Shown here: piece after piece, positions 18,788 through 27,770 of the stretch
How positions within the stretch are numbered: position 1 is the first letter of the stretch
Layout of the letters: every line of letters begins with the position of its first letter
Assembly (NCBI RefSeq): GCF_000472785.1
Contig: NZ_AXAL01000018.1
Coordinates: 96,061 to 160,060, forward strand
DNA: 64,000 nt
Source: Mesorhizobium loti CJ3sym
Lineage (GTDB): Bacteria > Pseudomonadota > Alphaproteobacteria > Rhizobiales > Rhizobiaceae
Reading direction: 5' to 3'
Made by a program: the position numbers and the translations under genes
Notes under the pieces: model-generated
Told to the model about the DNA's origin: nothing
Databases searched by the model: none
What the model saw: the letters and a program-made list of their open reading frames with translations, nothing else

Positions 18788-19837
18788 TCAATTCTCGGCG
18801 CCGAGGCCGCGTGCCAGCTTGGCGTCGCGGTCATAGGCCCTGACGATTTCCGCCACCAGCGGATGGCGAACGACGTCGATATCGTTGAAGCGCACGGTGA
18901 CCGCGCCGGCCACGCCGTCGAGGACACGCAAGGCTTCGACCAGGCCGGATTTCGTGCTCGAAGGCAGATCGATCTGCGTCGGATCGCCGGTCACGATCAT
19001 GCGCGAGTTCTCGCCAAGACGGGTCAGGAACATCTTCATCTGCATCGGCGTGGTGTTCTGCGCCTCGTCGAGGATGACCGCCGCATGCGCCAGCGTACGG
19101 CCGCGCATGAAGGCGAGCGGGGCGATTTCGATAACTTCGGCGGCAATGGCGCGCTCGACCTTGTCGGCCGGCATCATGTCGTAGAGCGCGTCGTAGAGCG
19201 GCCGCAGATAGGGATCGACCTTCTCTTTCATGTCGCCAGGCAGGAAGCCCAGCCGCTCGCCGGCCTCGACCGCCGGCCGCGACAGAATGATGCGTTCAAC
19301 CATGCCGCGCTCAAGAAGCATCGCGGCATGCGCGACAGCCAGATAGGTCTTGCCGGTGCCGGCCGGACCGATGCCGAAGACGAGTTCCGACCGCTCCAAC
19401 GCCCGCATATAGGCATCCTGGTTGAGCGAACGGGCATAGATGGTCTTCTTGCGGGTGGCGATCTGGGCGGCGGAGACCTTGCCCTTGCGCTCCAGCGTCG
19501 GCAGCGTCAGTTGATCGTCGGCGGCGACCGCCATGCGCACGGCGCCGTCGACGTCGGACTGGCCGATATCAACGCCCTTCTGCAGAATGCCGTACAGATT
19601 GTCCAAGGCACGGCGCGCCTGCTCGGCGGCCGAAGCCGACCCCTTGATGGTCAACTGGTTGCCGCGCGAGCGGATATCGACACCGAGTTTCTGCTCGAGT
19701 CGGGCGAGGTTCTCGTCGAACTGACCGTAGAGGGCGCTGGCAAGCTTGTTGTTGTCGAAAGTCAGAACGATGTGCGCCATGTCAGAAGCCCCAGATGCCG
19801 GTACCGGGGGCAGGTTCTTCAGCTCTGCTGCGCTCAA
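18788..19837 (-). CDS. ybeZ: PhoH-like ATPase YbeZ
   Basis: 349 residues. An N-terminal KH-like RNA-binding region (about 20-110) precedes the PhoH ATPase core, with Walker A GPAGTGKT at 157-164 and Walker B VILDEAQN. YbeZ works with YbeY in ribosomal RNA handling. The start is a TTG at 19835-19837 with a strong GAGGAG ribosome-binding site 6-7 nt upstream; the next ATG is 19 codons inside, with no comparable site, so the rare start codon is preferred. Confidence 0.93.
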   Translation of the reverse strand: MSAAELKNLPPVPASGASDMAHIVLTFDNNKLASALYGQFDENLARLEQKLGVDIRSRGNQLTIKGSASAAEQARRALDNLYGILQKGVDIGQSDVDGAVRMAVAADDQLTLPTLERKGKVSAAQIATRKKTIYARSLNQDAYMRALERSELVFGIGPAGTGKTYLAVAHAAMLLERGMVERIILSRPAVEAGERLGFLPGDMKEKVDPYLRPLYDALYDMMPADKVERAIAAEVIEIAPLAFMRGRTLAHAAVILDEAQNTTPMQMKMFLTRLGENSRMIVTGDPTQIDLPSSTKSGLVEALRVLDGVAGAVTVRFNDIDVVRHPLVAEIVRAYDRDAKLARGLGAEN

Positions 19838-19869
19838 CCGTCTCTCCTCATCTGCCGAGGTCTGTGGCT

Positions 19870-19919
19870 ATGCATGTCGTAGTCCCAAAAAACCGGGACC
19901 ACTTTTGAGCGACATGCAT
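19870..19919 (+). repeat. Palindromic repeat overlapping the miaB stop codon
   Basis: Outer arms ATGCATGTCG (19870-19879) and CGACATGCAT (19910-19919) are perfect complements. Inner arms GTCCC (19882-19886) and GGGAC (19895-19899) nest inside. The 50-bp element's right edge is the last base of the miaB stop codon. From memory, similar GCATGTCG...CGACATGC elements are dispersed in Mesorhizobium genomes; a search would be needed to confirm. It may act as a 3' mRNA stem-loop for miaB. Confidence 0.65.
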
Positions 19920-21328
19920 CAGGCCAACTCGGCGAACAGGCTATTGTAGCCCGTCTTCGTGATTCGCACCCGGATAATGTCACCGATTTCGCCGGCCTTT
20001 TCATCAACAATAACGGGCTGCAGCCACGGCGAGCGGCCAACCTTCTGGCCAGCTTGGCGGCCGGGCTTCTCGATCAGCGTGTCTATGGTGCTGCCGACCA
20101 GGCTCAAGCCGAAATCCTGCTGCTGTTTCAAGAGCAATGCCTGCAGCCGCTGCAGCCGCTCGTCCTTGACCGTTTCCGGCACGTGATCGGGCATGTCGGC
20201 GCCCGGCGTGCCGGGACGCGGCGAATATTTGAACGAGAAGGCCGAAGCGTAGTTCACCTGGCGCACCAGTTCCATGGTCGCCTCGAAATCGGCTTCGGTC
20301 TCGCCGGGGAAGCCGACGATGAAGTCACCGGACAACGCGATATCGGCCCGGGCAGTGCGGATGCGGTCGAGCAGCATCAGATAATCTCTCGCCGTATGCC
20401 TGCGCTTCATCGCCTTCAGGATCCGGTCGGACCCCGATTGCACTGGCAGATGCAGATAAGGCATCAGCGCCGGGAGATCTCGGTGAGCCGCGATCAGCTC
20501 ATCATCCATGTCGCGCGGGTGGCTGGTGGTGTAGCGCAGCCGCGCCAGCCCGGGAATCTCGGCCAATCTGAACAGCAGACGGCCAAGTCCCCATTCCTCG
20601 CCATTGTCGCCCTTGCCATGCCAGGCATTAACGTTCTGGCCAAGCAGCGTCACCTCGCGCACGCCGGCTTCGGCCAGCCGCTCAGCCTCGGCGACAATCT
20701 GGGCCACCGGCCGCGAGACTTCCGAGCCTCTTGTGTAAGGCACGACGCAGAAGGTGCAGAATTTGTCGCAGCCTTCCTGAACGGTCAGGAAGGCGGTTAC
20801 GCCGCGCTTGATCACCTCGGCGCGCTTGGGCTGCGGCAGATGTTCGAACTTGTCCTCGATGGCGTAATCGGTCTCGACGATCTTCTCGCCGCCACGGACT
20901 CTCGCCAGCACGTCGGGCAAGCGGTGATAGGTCTGCGGGCCGATGACCAGATCGACGGCCGGCGACCGACGGATGATCTCCGCACCTTCGGCCTGTGCCA
21001 CGCAACCGGCGACACCGATCAGCAGCTCGCGACCCGCAATGGCGCGCTCCGCCTTCATGTCGCGGATGCGGCCGAGCTCGGAATAGACCTTTTCGGCGGC
21101 TTTTTCCCTGATGTGACAGGTGTTGAGCAGCACCAGATCGGCGTCGTCGATAACATCGGTCGCGGTATAGCCGTCGGCGGCCAGCGCATCGCCCATGCGC
21201 TGTGAATCATAGACGTTCATCTGGCAGCCATAGGTCTTGATGAAGACCTTCTTCGCTGCCGTGGCATGCACCGCGGGCTGTCCAGCCGCCGTCCCGATGT
21301 CGTCGCTTTCAATCGTGTTCAAGTCCAT
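19919..21328 (-). CDS. miaB: tRNA-2-methylthio-N6-dimethylallyladenosine synthase
   Basis: 469-residue radical SAM methylthiotransferase acting on A37 of tRNA. The N-terminal UPF0004 domain has cluster cysteines Cys35, Cys71 and Cys109 (TYGCQMN, LNTCHIR, VAGCVAQ). The radical SAM motif CDKFCTFC gives Cys187, Cys191 and Cys194, and a C-terminal TRAM domain ends the protein. The ATG at 21326-21328 starts MDLNTIESDD; 17 more in-frame codons upstream are Arg-rich and not family-like. Confidence 0.96.
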   Translation of the reverse strand: MDLNTIESDDIGTAAGQPAVHATAAKKVFIKTYGCQMNVYDSQRMGDALAADGYTATDVIDDADLVLLNTCHIREKAAEKVYSELGRIRDMKAERAIAGRELLIGVAGCVAQAEGAEIIRRSPAVDLVIGPQTYHRLPDVLARVRGGEKIVETDYAIEDKFEHLPQPKRAEVIKRGVTAFLTVQEGCDKFCTFCVVPYTRGSEVSRPVAQIVAEAERLAEAGVREVTLLGQNVNAWHGKGDNGEEWGLGRLLFRLAEIPGLARLRYTTSHPRDMDDELIAAHRDLPALMPYLHLPVQSGSDRILKAMKRRHTARDYLMLLDRIRTARADIALSGDFIVGFPGETEADFEATMELVRQVNYASAFSFKYSPRPGTPGADMPDHVPETVKDERLQRLQALLLKQQQDFGLSLVGSTIDTLIEKPGRQAGQKVGRSPWLQPVIVDEKAGEIGDIIRVRITKTGYNSLFAELA

Positions 21329-21402
21329 CCGGCGGCTTCTAACGCCTTTCGATGACAAAAAACAGACGATTCTCGGCATGCGCCCGCGAGCGCATGCCGG
21401 CT

Positions 21403-22203
21403 CTAGCGGCTCGGGCGCGGGTCGGCGAGTGCTGCCTGCATCATCTCGCGCACCTGGCTTTCCATCAGCCTGGCCGTTTCCTTGCGGTTCGAACCCTTGG
21501 CAAAGGCGATCGGCTCACCGAAATGCACTTCGACATCGAGCGCGCCTTCCGCCAGCAGCACCTTGAGATGCGGCATCAAATCCTCGTCACCGATCCAGGC
21601 CGAGATCGGCCGGTGGCGGCGGCCGAGCGGCACGCCGTGCAGGCGTGTATAGGCGATCGCCACCGGCTGAATGAACACCTGCTCGGCCGCCCCTTCCGAA
21701 ATCGCCATCGAAGCGGCGCCGAACAGCGTGCTCTTGAAGGGCAAGATGGCATTGCCGTCACCGGTCGAGCCCTCGGCAAACAACACCATGGCGTCACCCT
21801 TGGCCATGCGATTGGCGATCTCGCTTGCCTGGTCGCCCGAGGAGCGCTTGCGCTCGCGCTCGATGAAGACGGTACGCTGCAGTTTCGACAGCATGCCGAT
21901 CAGCGGCCAGCCTTCCATATCGGCCCTGGCGATGAATTTCACATCGGCAAACGAGCCCAGCACCATGATGTCGGTCCAGGAAATGTGGTTCGAGGCCACC
22001 AGCAGGGGCCGCTTGTCGGACAATGCCCCCTTGACATGGATGCGGATGCCGAGCGCCCGAACGATCATCCTGTGCCAGATCTTGAGAATGACGGTTTCTG
22101 GCCACCAGCCGGTCTTCATCGACAGTATCTGCAACGGCACGAGGACCAGCGAGCCGGCAACGACGAGGCCCAGCGCCAGGAAAATCCTGATTTTCTTGAT
22201 CAT
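21403..22203 (-). CDS. plsC: 1-acyl-sn-glycerol-3-phosphate acyltransferase
   Basis: 266 residues. One N-terminal membrane helix (IRIFLALGLVVAGSLVLVPL) is followed by the acyltransferase NHISWTD motif (His73 and Asp78) and FAEGSTGDG (Glu144). Makes phosphatidic acid; a lyso-ornithine lipid acyltransferase (OlsA-type) is an alternative because rhizobia carry several PlsC homologues. It lies between rimI (20-nt gap) and miaB. Confidence 0.9.
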   Translation of the reverse strand: MIKKIRIFLALGLVVAGSLVLVPLQILSMKTGWWPETVILKIWHRMIVRALGIRIHVKGALSDKRPLLVASNHISWTDIMVLGSFADVKFIARADMEGWPLIGMLSKLQRTVFIERERKRSSGDQASEIANRMAKGDAMVLFAEGSTGDGNAILPFKSTLFGAASMAISEGAAEQVFIQPVAIAYTRLHGVPLGRRHRPISAWIGDEDLMPHLKVLLAEGALDVEVHFGEPIAFAKGSNRKETARLMESQVREMMQAALADPRPSR

Positions 22204-22223
22204 CGCCCTACCCCGGTCTCTGG

Positions 22224-22718
22224 CTAGCGAAGATCGCGGCGCATGACAAGCGCGCCGGTCGGCCCGCGATCGGGCGACTTGTAGTAATCCGGACGCTTGC
22301 CGACCTCACGGAACCCCAGCCGCCGATAGAGGGCGATTGCCGCGACATTGGTCTCGTCGACCTCAAGAAACAGCGCTTCGGCGCGTTGCACATGCAGTTC
22401 GCGCAGCACCGCGTCCATCAGTTGCCAGCCCAGCCCTTGCCGGCGATGGGATCGCGCCACCGCGACGGTCAGGATCTCGCCCTCGCCGGCCGCCAGCCGG
22501 GCCAGCACGAAGCCGACCGGCGGCTTGGCGCCCTGCCCGGTTTCGCGCGCGGCATAGCCGAACACCGTGTCCTGTCCGAGCAAAGCGGCAAACTCGCCAT
22601 CAGTCCACGGGCGGACAAAGTCTTCGCGATGCAGCAGCGAGACCGTAGGGCTGTCGCTGATCTTGAGCGGCTCAAGCGCATAGTCCCGGCGGCGCGGCTG
22701 GAGAAAAGGTATGCGCAT
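22224..22718 (-). CDS. rimI: Ribosomal protein S18-alanine N-acetyltransferase
   Basis: 164-residue GNAT-fold protein with the acetyl-CoA motif VAVARSHRRQGLGWQLMD and the C-terminal EVDETNVAAIALYRRLGF. Its ATG overlaps the tsaB stop codon (TAATG), the usual tsaB-rimI pairing, which supports RimI over other GNATs. Confidence 0.92.
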   Translation of the reverse strand: MRIPFLQPRRRDYALEPLKISDSPTVSLLHREDFVRPWTDGEFAALLGQDTVFGYAARETGQGAKPPVGFVLARLAAGEGEILTVAVARSHRRQGLGWQLMDAVLRELHVQRAEALFLEVDETNVAAIALYRRLGFREVGKRPDYYKSPDRGPTGALVMRRDLR

Positions 22719-23395
22719 TATTTCTCTTGCCTTGAAAGAATAAATCCGGCTTGCGGCTTGGCATCCGCGCCGCGCAAATAAAGTGGTTTCGGCCTTTCGC
22801 CCTCACCTTTGGAGGCGGCCAGACGTGCATATGTGAAAATGTCGGCGGTCGCCGTCTGAGGCCCAATATCGAAACCACGCTTGGCCGAGGCCGCGATCTG
22901 TGCCACCCCGGTACCGGCCAGCACCGCGGAGTTGTCTATCGCCAAGGCAGTGGCTTCTGGCAATGTGGTCACCGCTGGTCCGTAAGTCAAAACTAACATT
23001 TTGTCGTACAGCGCGGTATGGATTTCCTCGCGGCCTGCATCGAGTGCCGCCAACACGGTGCGGCCGGGAAATGCCATCGCCGCCTCGGCGGCCAGCGCCT
23101 CGAGCGTCGTCACCCCGATCGCCGGAATTTTCAACGCCAGAGCCAGGCCACGCGCCGTGGAGACACCGACACGCAGACCGGTGAAGGAGCCCGGACCGAC
23201 GGAGACGGCAATGGCACCGAGACCGGCATAATCCGTCGCGCCGGCCCTCAGCGCCTCGGCAATGACGGCCATCAGGTGCTCGGCATGGCCCTTGCCGAGA
23301 TCAAGCGCCGAACGGCCAAGCTCCAGTCCGGCCGCCGCATCGTAGACGCAGGCGGCGCAGAGGCTGGCGGCACAGTCGATGGCAAGCACTTTCAT
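22718..23395 (-). CDS. tsaB: tRNA threonylcarbamoyladenosine biosynthesis protein TsaB
   Basis: 225 residues of the ASKHA fold, with MKVLAIDCAASLCAACVYD, the HAEHLM segment and VSVGPGSFTGLRVGVSTARG. TsaB dimerises with TsaD and, with TsaE, transfers the threonylcarbamoyl group to A37 of ANN-decoding tRNAs. First gene of the tsaB-rimI pair. The 90-nt region upstream separates it from the DUF1513 gene on the same strand. Confidence 0.94.
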   Translation of the reverse strand: MKVLAIDCAASLCAACVYDAAAGLELGRSALDLGKGHAEHLMAVIAEALRAGATDYAGLGAIAVSVGPGSFTGLRVGVSTARGLALALKIPAIGVTTLEALAAEAAMAFPGRTVLAALDAGREEIHTALYDKMLVLTYGPAVTTLPEATALAIDNSAVLAGTGVAQIAASAKRGFDIGPQTATADIFTYARLAASKGEGERPKPLYLRGADAKPQAGFILSRQEK

Positions 23396-23485
23396 GAGAC
23401 GACCGGTTGGAAAAACAACTCCCTGTGCCCGCCATGGAGCGCCACGGCAAGCACAATTTGTTAAGCGGCTTCGGTTCGCGCTTTG

Positions 23486-24589
23486 TCAGACCTGCTCGAT
23501 GCGCAGCATGTGATTGTCCCAGACGTAATCCGGCTCCGACCGTGTTGCGCCGCTGCCCTCGATGATCTCACCGGCGCCTGTTGTTGCCATGAAGCCCAGT
23601 CCGTCCGGCGCCAGACCGCACACCTCGACCAGCGCACTGGTCGAGACGATCCGGCCGCTGGGCGCTTCGATCACGACAAGCGAATTGCCTTCCGGCGAGG
23701 ACACGGCAACGGTGCCGGTACCAGGATTGGCGGCGACCGAGCCGATATAGTTGCGGAAGCCGGACAAAACATCCGGCGGCATGTCGATCAGCTGCAATTC
23801 CTTGCCGCGCGCGGCACGGCCGACCAACAGCGGACGATCGGTGCCCGGCCCCCTATACTGGCAGCCGAACCAGACGGTGCCGGATGGGTCGGTGTCCATG
23901 TGGCGGATCGATAGCTGGTGCAGGGAAGCCGGCAGTTCGTGCTTCTCGATCAGGTCGCCGGTGACGCGGTCGATCAGCACATAGGACGGCTTCATGGTCG
24001 CGATGTTGAGCTCGGCGCGACCGTAATCCGGATGGGTCTCGATGCCGCCATTGGCGACCGCGATCGTCCTGCCGTCACCCAGCAGCAGAAGCTCGTGCGG
24101 ACCCGTGCCGTAGGTCGGGAATTCGCCGATCCGGTTGAATTTCGCCCGCGCATCATAGACGCCGACGACGCCGGCGGCGTTGTCGAAATCGTTCTCGGTG
24201 GCATAGAGCAAGGTGCCGTCGGGCGAGAACACGCCATGGCCGAAGAAATGCCGGCCGGTGATGCTGGCGATGGTTTGCGGGGCGTCGTGCCCGGTGTGAT
24301 CGAAAACGATGGCAAAGGTGCCGGGCTGGCGGGCGAAGACCACCGAACGCTTCGACAGGGGATCGAAGGTGACGTCATGGCCGCGATCTGGCAGGTCGAT
24401 TGTGTGCAGAACCTTGCCGGCCTCGGACAGGACAGCGGCGCCAAAGCTGCCGTCGCGCTTGACGAAGGCGGTGGCGAAGACGGCATCCGCCGCAAGCGTC
24501 GCCGCCCACGCAGGCGTCGCTATCGCAGCGGCAAAGCCAATGCCTGCGGCCCGCAGGAAATCTCGGCGGTCAATAAGCGGCGTGCGCAT
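23486..24589 (-). CDS. DUF1513 family protein, Tat-exported, of the iron locus
   Basis: 367 residues. The N-terminus has a twin-arginine signal (DRRDFLRAAGIGFAAAIA with an AWA cleavage site near residue 29). The rest looks like a beta-propeller-type repeat protein (GTFAIVFDHTGHD, HGVFSPDGTLLYATEN, GTGPHELLLLGDGRT). DUF1513 proteins are regularly encoded with imelysin and di-heme DUF1111 proteins; the biochemical role is unknown but a periplasmic iron-handling partner is inferred. It starts 2 nt after the second imelysin gene, so it is the last gene of the operon. Confidence 0.88.
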   Translation of the reverse strand: MRTPLIDRRDFLRAAGIGFAAAIATPAWAATLAADAVFATAFVKRDGSFGAAVLSEAGKVLHTIDLPDRGHDVTFDPLSKRSVVFARQPGTFAIVFDHTGHDAPQTIASITGRHFFGHGVFSPDGTLLYATENDFDNAAGVVGVYDARAKFNRIGEFPTYGTGPHELLLLGDGRTIAVANGGIETHPDYGRAELNIATMKPSYVLIDRVTGDLIEKHELPASLHQLSIRHMDTDPSGTVWFGCQYRGPGTDRPLLVGRAARGKELQLIDMPPDVLSGFRNYIGSVAANPGTGTVAVSSPEGNSLVVIEAPSGRIVSTSALVEVCGLAPDGLGFMATTGAGEIIEGSGATRSEPDYVWDNHMLRIEQV

Positions 24590-24591
24590 GC

Positions 24592-25671
24592 TCAGTCCCC
24601 ATCCAGCGACGAGAAGCCGGCGGTCAGGCCGAATTCAGCAGTCAGCCTGGTGCCAATCAGGGTCGACAGGCTGGAGGTGATCAGGGTGAAATGCTCGAGT
24701 TTTTCACGCAGCGCCGGGTCCGCAAGCGCCTTGTCGATCGGACCCGGGACGGATTTCGCGGTGGCGACGCCATTGACCAGCTGGATATGGATCGAGTCCG
24801 CCATCCAGCGCGAATCCGGCGGCAAGGCATCGCCAAGCGTGGAGGCCTGGAACAGCGCATCTATGCCGGCGAGATTTCCAGCCAGCGATGTGGTGGTGTT
24901 TTGCGAACGCCAATAAATCGCCTGTTTCGGCTTGTCCGCATCGGGCCTGCCGCCCAGAAAACCTTTTAAGCGGACATCCCTTACCATCTCCAATTCATTG
25001 ATGAAAACGTCGACCAGTTCGGTCACCGCCTCGTTGCCGTCGCGGTAGAGCGGGTTCTGCGGCCCCGGATTGGCCCACAGTGCGGCAAAGCCGTCCGACT
25101 TGTTCCAGGCTGCGCTGACTTCGCCGGCCATGGTTTCGATATTGCCGGCAACCGCCGCGCCATAGGCGCAGCGATAGGGATCATCCTTGCCCGCCAGTGC
25201 ATCGGCGCCGTCGCCGAAAAGCACGAATTCCAGCGCGCCAAACCCTTGCATGGCAATGCTCTTGCCCGCCAGCTGTGTCGGGTTGACGGCGGTCGGGTCC
25301 TTGGCGGACAATACCGCCTGCACCTGTTTCAAGCCGAGGCCCTTGCGATCCGGCCAATAGAGAATGCGCTCCAGCCGACTGTTCTCCTTGATCGGCCCAA
25401 ATCCGATGATCTCGGCCGACGACCAGGCATACACCGTATCGGAGAACTCAGCTCGCGCGGCTTCGAGTTCCCCTTGCGACGGCGCTTCGCAGAGCTTGTG
25501 CATCGCCGCCGCGAGGCGATCCGCATGCACACGCAGACCAGCATAGGCCGGGCGGACAAAGCCATCGATCGCCCGCTGGATAATGTCGGAGGCTCTTACC
25601 GCCGCCGATGCTGGACAGGCAGCCAGTAGGGCCAGCGGAAGAACGAGAACCAGTACAGAGCGCTTCAGCAT
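24592..25671 (-). CDS. Imelysin-family (EfeO/M75-like) protein, second copy
   Basis: 359 residues with an N-terminal signal containing a lipobox-like LAAC (Cys19), so it may be a lipoprotein. Imelysin-type helical bundle with RLERILYWPDR and QGFGALEFVLFG. The GxHxxE motif of classical imelysins reads GFGALE here (143-148): the histidine is replaced by glycine while glutamate is kept. Its ATG overlaps the DUF1111 stop (TGATG; a GTG one codon earlier is the alternative). Probably a periplasmic iron-binding component working with the di-heme protein. Confidence 0.88.
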   Translation of the reverse strand: MLKRSVLVLVLPLALLAACPASAAVRASDIIQRAIDGFVRPAYAGLRVHADRLAAAMHKLCEAPSQGELEAARAEFSDTVYAWSSAEIIGFGPIKENSRLERILYWPDRKGLGLKQVQAVLSAKDPTAVNPTQLAGKSIAMQGFGALEFVLFGDGADALAGKDDPYRCAYGAAVAGNIETMAGEVSAAWNKSDGFAALWANPGPQNPLYRDGNEAVTELVDVFINELEMVRDVRLKGFLGGRPDADKPKQAIYWRSQNTTTSLAGNLAGIDALFQASTLGDALPPDSRWMADSIHIQLVNGVATAKSVPGPIDKALADPALREKLEHFTLITSSLSTLIGTRLTAEFGLTAGFSSLDGD

Positions 25672-27272
25672 CACAGTGCCTCCAGGAATTTCAGCAGCGC
25701 GTCACGCTCGGCCGCGTTGGCGGCGGCAAAGCGGTCGCGCGCCTTCTGCGCCTCGCCACCATGCCACAGGATCGCCTCGGTCAAGCTGCGCGCGCGGCCG
25801 TCGTGCAGAAAGAAGGAATTGCCGTTGACGGTCTCGGTGAGGCCTATGCCCCAGAGTGGCGGGGTGCGCCATTCGCTGCCCGTTGCATCGCCCACCGCCT
25901 GGCCGTCAGCCAGATCCGGGCCCATGTCGTGCAGCAGGAAATCGGAATAGGGCCAAATCAGCTGGAAGGCCTGCGCCTTGTTGGGTGCGTCGCGGCGGGT
26001 GACGAATTTCGGCGTATGGCAGGCAATGCAGCCGATTTCATAGAAGACCTTCTTGCCGGCGAGCACATCAGGCGCAGCGAGATCGCGGCGCGCCGGGACG
26101 GCCAGGTTCTGCGAATAGAAGGTGACGAGACCCATCACCGGCGGCGGAGCCTCGACCGCGCCGAGCCGAGCCTGCACGCCATTCGGCATGGCGAGGCATT
26201 TTGCCTGCGCGGCGGTGCAATCGCCCCAGTGTTTGGGTTCTTCCGGCGTCGAGATGCCGATGTCGCCGGCAAAAGCATCCGCCGCCTGCTGGCGGATCGA
26301 CGCCGTCTGCGCCTTCCAGCCGAAGCGGCCAAGCGTCAGTTCCCCGCCGCGGCCGTCGCGCACGATGTTGGGCCTGCCGGAAATGCCGTCACCATCCAAA
26401 TCGTCCGGATCAGCATGGGCCAGAATGTCAGCCGGCGCGATCTGCTCGATCAGGCCCAGGCCGATCATCGGCGGCGTCAGGCGCGGCGACAACGTGGTGC
26501 GCGGATCGAATGGCCCATAGGCGAGACCGGTGACCGAGTAGCTGGGCTTGCGCAGGGAAACCATGGTGCCGTCCGTCAGCTTTACCTTACGCTCGAGATA
26601 GTCGACATGCATCTTGCCTTCGCCGCGCAGGCCGGGCACCGCCAGCTCCTGCAACTGCGTGCCATAGACCGGATCGGGGAAATTGAGCAGTTGGTGGCTG
26701 GCGAGGGCCGCCTTCTCTTCGGCGCTGCTGGCATCGCGCGCCAACCGCAGGAACATCGAGGTGGTGCCGGTATCGCCTTGCGGCGGACGGCCGCGGCCGT
26801 CTTTCAGATGGCAGTTCTGGCAGGCGCGTTCGTTGAACAGCGGGCCAAGCCCGTCCGACGCCTGCGTCGAGGACGGCGACGACACCCAGTTCTTGCGAAA
26901 CAAAGCATTGCCGAGTTTGAAAGTGCCCTCTTCCTCGAAGGTGATGTTGGCCGAGGATTGCGAAAAGGAATCGCGGCTGACCTCTTTTTCCGAGGTCCCT
27001 GCGCCACCTTGCATCAGCTCGAACGGCTCGGGTTTGGAGAAATCCGTGGTCGGCCTGGTTATGACGGTGACGCGCGCCTGATCTCCGGCGTTGAGGTCGG
27101 TGCGCGTGGTGGCAAGGCCTGCAGGCTGGAGATCGCCGGCCATCGCGGACGATGTCAGCGCCAGCACGAGAATGGTACAGCGCCGAGCAGCCGACAGGGC
27201 TGGCGTTTTTCGAAGGGGCGGCGAGCCGGCGGCCCGCCGCAAGCGGCGCGAGAATTCTAAGAGGCGCCGCAT
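25671..27272 (-). CDS. Di-heme cytochrome/oxidoreductase, DUF1111 family
   Basis: 533 residues with two c-type heme motifs, CQNCH at 151-155 and CIACH at 415-419. The N-terminal region to about residue 45 includes a hydrophobic signal segment, so the protein is periplasmic. The family is annotated as thiol oxidoreductase or putative di-heme peroxidase, and repeatedly accompanies imelysins. In iron uptake it could reduce or oxidise Fe at the cell surface (inference). It starts 12 nt after bfr and overlaps the second imelysin gene. Confidence 0.9.
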   Translation of the reverse strand: MRRLLEFSRRLRRAAGSPPLRKTPALSAARRCTILVLALTSSAMAGDLQPAGLATTRTDLNAGDQARVTVITRPTTDFSKPEPFELMQGGAGTSEKEVSRDSFSQSSANITFEEEGTFKLGNALFRKNWVSSPSSTQASDGLGPLFNERACQNCHLKDGRGRPPQGDTGTTSMFLRLARDASSAEEKAALASHQLLNFPDPVYGTQLQELAVPGLRGEGKMHVDYLERKVKLTDGTMVSLRKPSYSVTGLAYGPFDPRTTLSPRLTPPMIGLGLIEQIAPADILAHADPDDLDGDGISGRPNIVRDGRGGELTLGRFGWKAQTASIRQQAADAFAGDIGISTPEEPKHWGDCTAAQAKCLAMPNGVQARLGAVEAPPPVMGLVTFYSQNLAVPARRDLAAPDVLAGKKVFYEIGCIACHTPKFVTRRDAPNKAQAFQLIWPYSDFLLHDMGPDLADGQAVGDATGSEWRTPPLWGIGLTETVNGNSFFLHDGRARSLTEAILWHGGEAQKARDRFAAANAAERDALLKFLEAL

Positions 27273-27284
27273 TCCCGCATGCCT

Positions 27285-27770
27285 TTACTCCGCCTCGTTG
27301 GCCGAGTCGGCATTGAGCTGGCCGTACTTTTCCTCGCCGATCGAGGCGAGCAGGTCGAGCTGAGTCTCGAGAAAGTCGATGTGACCTTCCTCGTCAGCCA
27401 GCAGATCCTCGAACAGCTTCATCGTCACGTAGTCGCCCACCTCGTGGCAGATTTCGCGCGAACGCTTGTAGGCGGTGCGTGCGTCATATTCACCGGCAAG
27501 GTCGGATTCGAGTACTTCCTTGACGTTCTGCCCGATGCGCAGCGGCGCCACGGACTGCAGGTTCGGATGGCCTTCGAGAAAGATGATGCGGGCGATGAGC
27601 TTGTCGGCGTGGTGCATCTCCTCGATCGATTCGGCCCGCTCCTTCTTTGCCAGCTTGGTGTATCCCCAATCCTCCAAAAGACGGAAATGCACCCAATATT
27701 GATTGACGGCTCCGAGCTCCAGAAAAAGAGCCTCGTTAAGCCGCTCGATGATCTGAATTTCGCCTTTCAT
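27285..27770 (-). CDS. bfr: Bacterioferritin
   Basis: 161-residue ferritin-like subunit of the 24-mer iron store. The ferroxidase ligands are all in the positions of E. coli Bfr: Glu18, Glu51, His54, Glu94, Glu127 and His130. Met52 for heme ligation is also present. The last residues NADSANEAE form an acidic tail. The gene overlaps the end of bfd by 35 nt and is followed after 12 nt by the DUF1111 gene, so storage and periplasmic iron genes share a transcript. Confidence 0.96.
   Translation of the reverse strand: MKGEIQIIERLNEALFLELGAVNQYWVHFRLLEDWGYTKLAKKERAESIEEMHHADKLIARIIFLEGHPNLQSVAPLRIGQNVKEVLESDLAGEYDARTAYKRSREICHEVGDYVTMKLFEDLLADEEGHIDFLETQLDLLASIGEEKYGQLNADSANEAE

Noticed and set aside
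21480..21500. tRNA T-arm-like GGTTCGAACCC
   Set aside because: It lies inside plsC and no acceptor, D or anticodon arms surround it.
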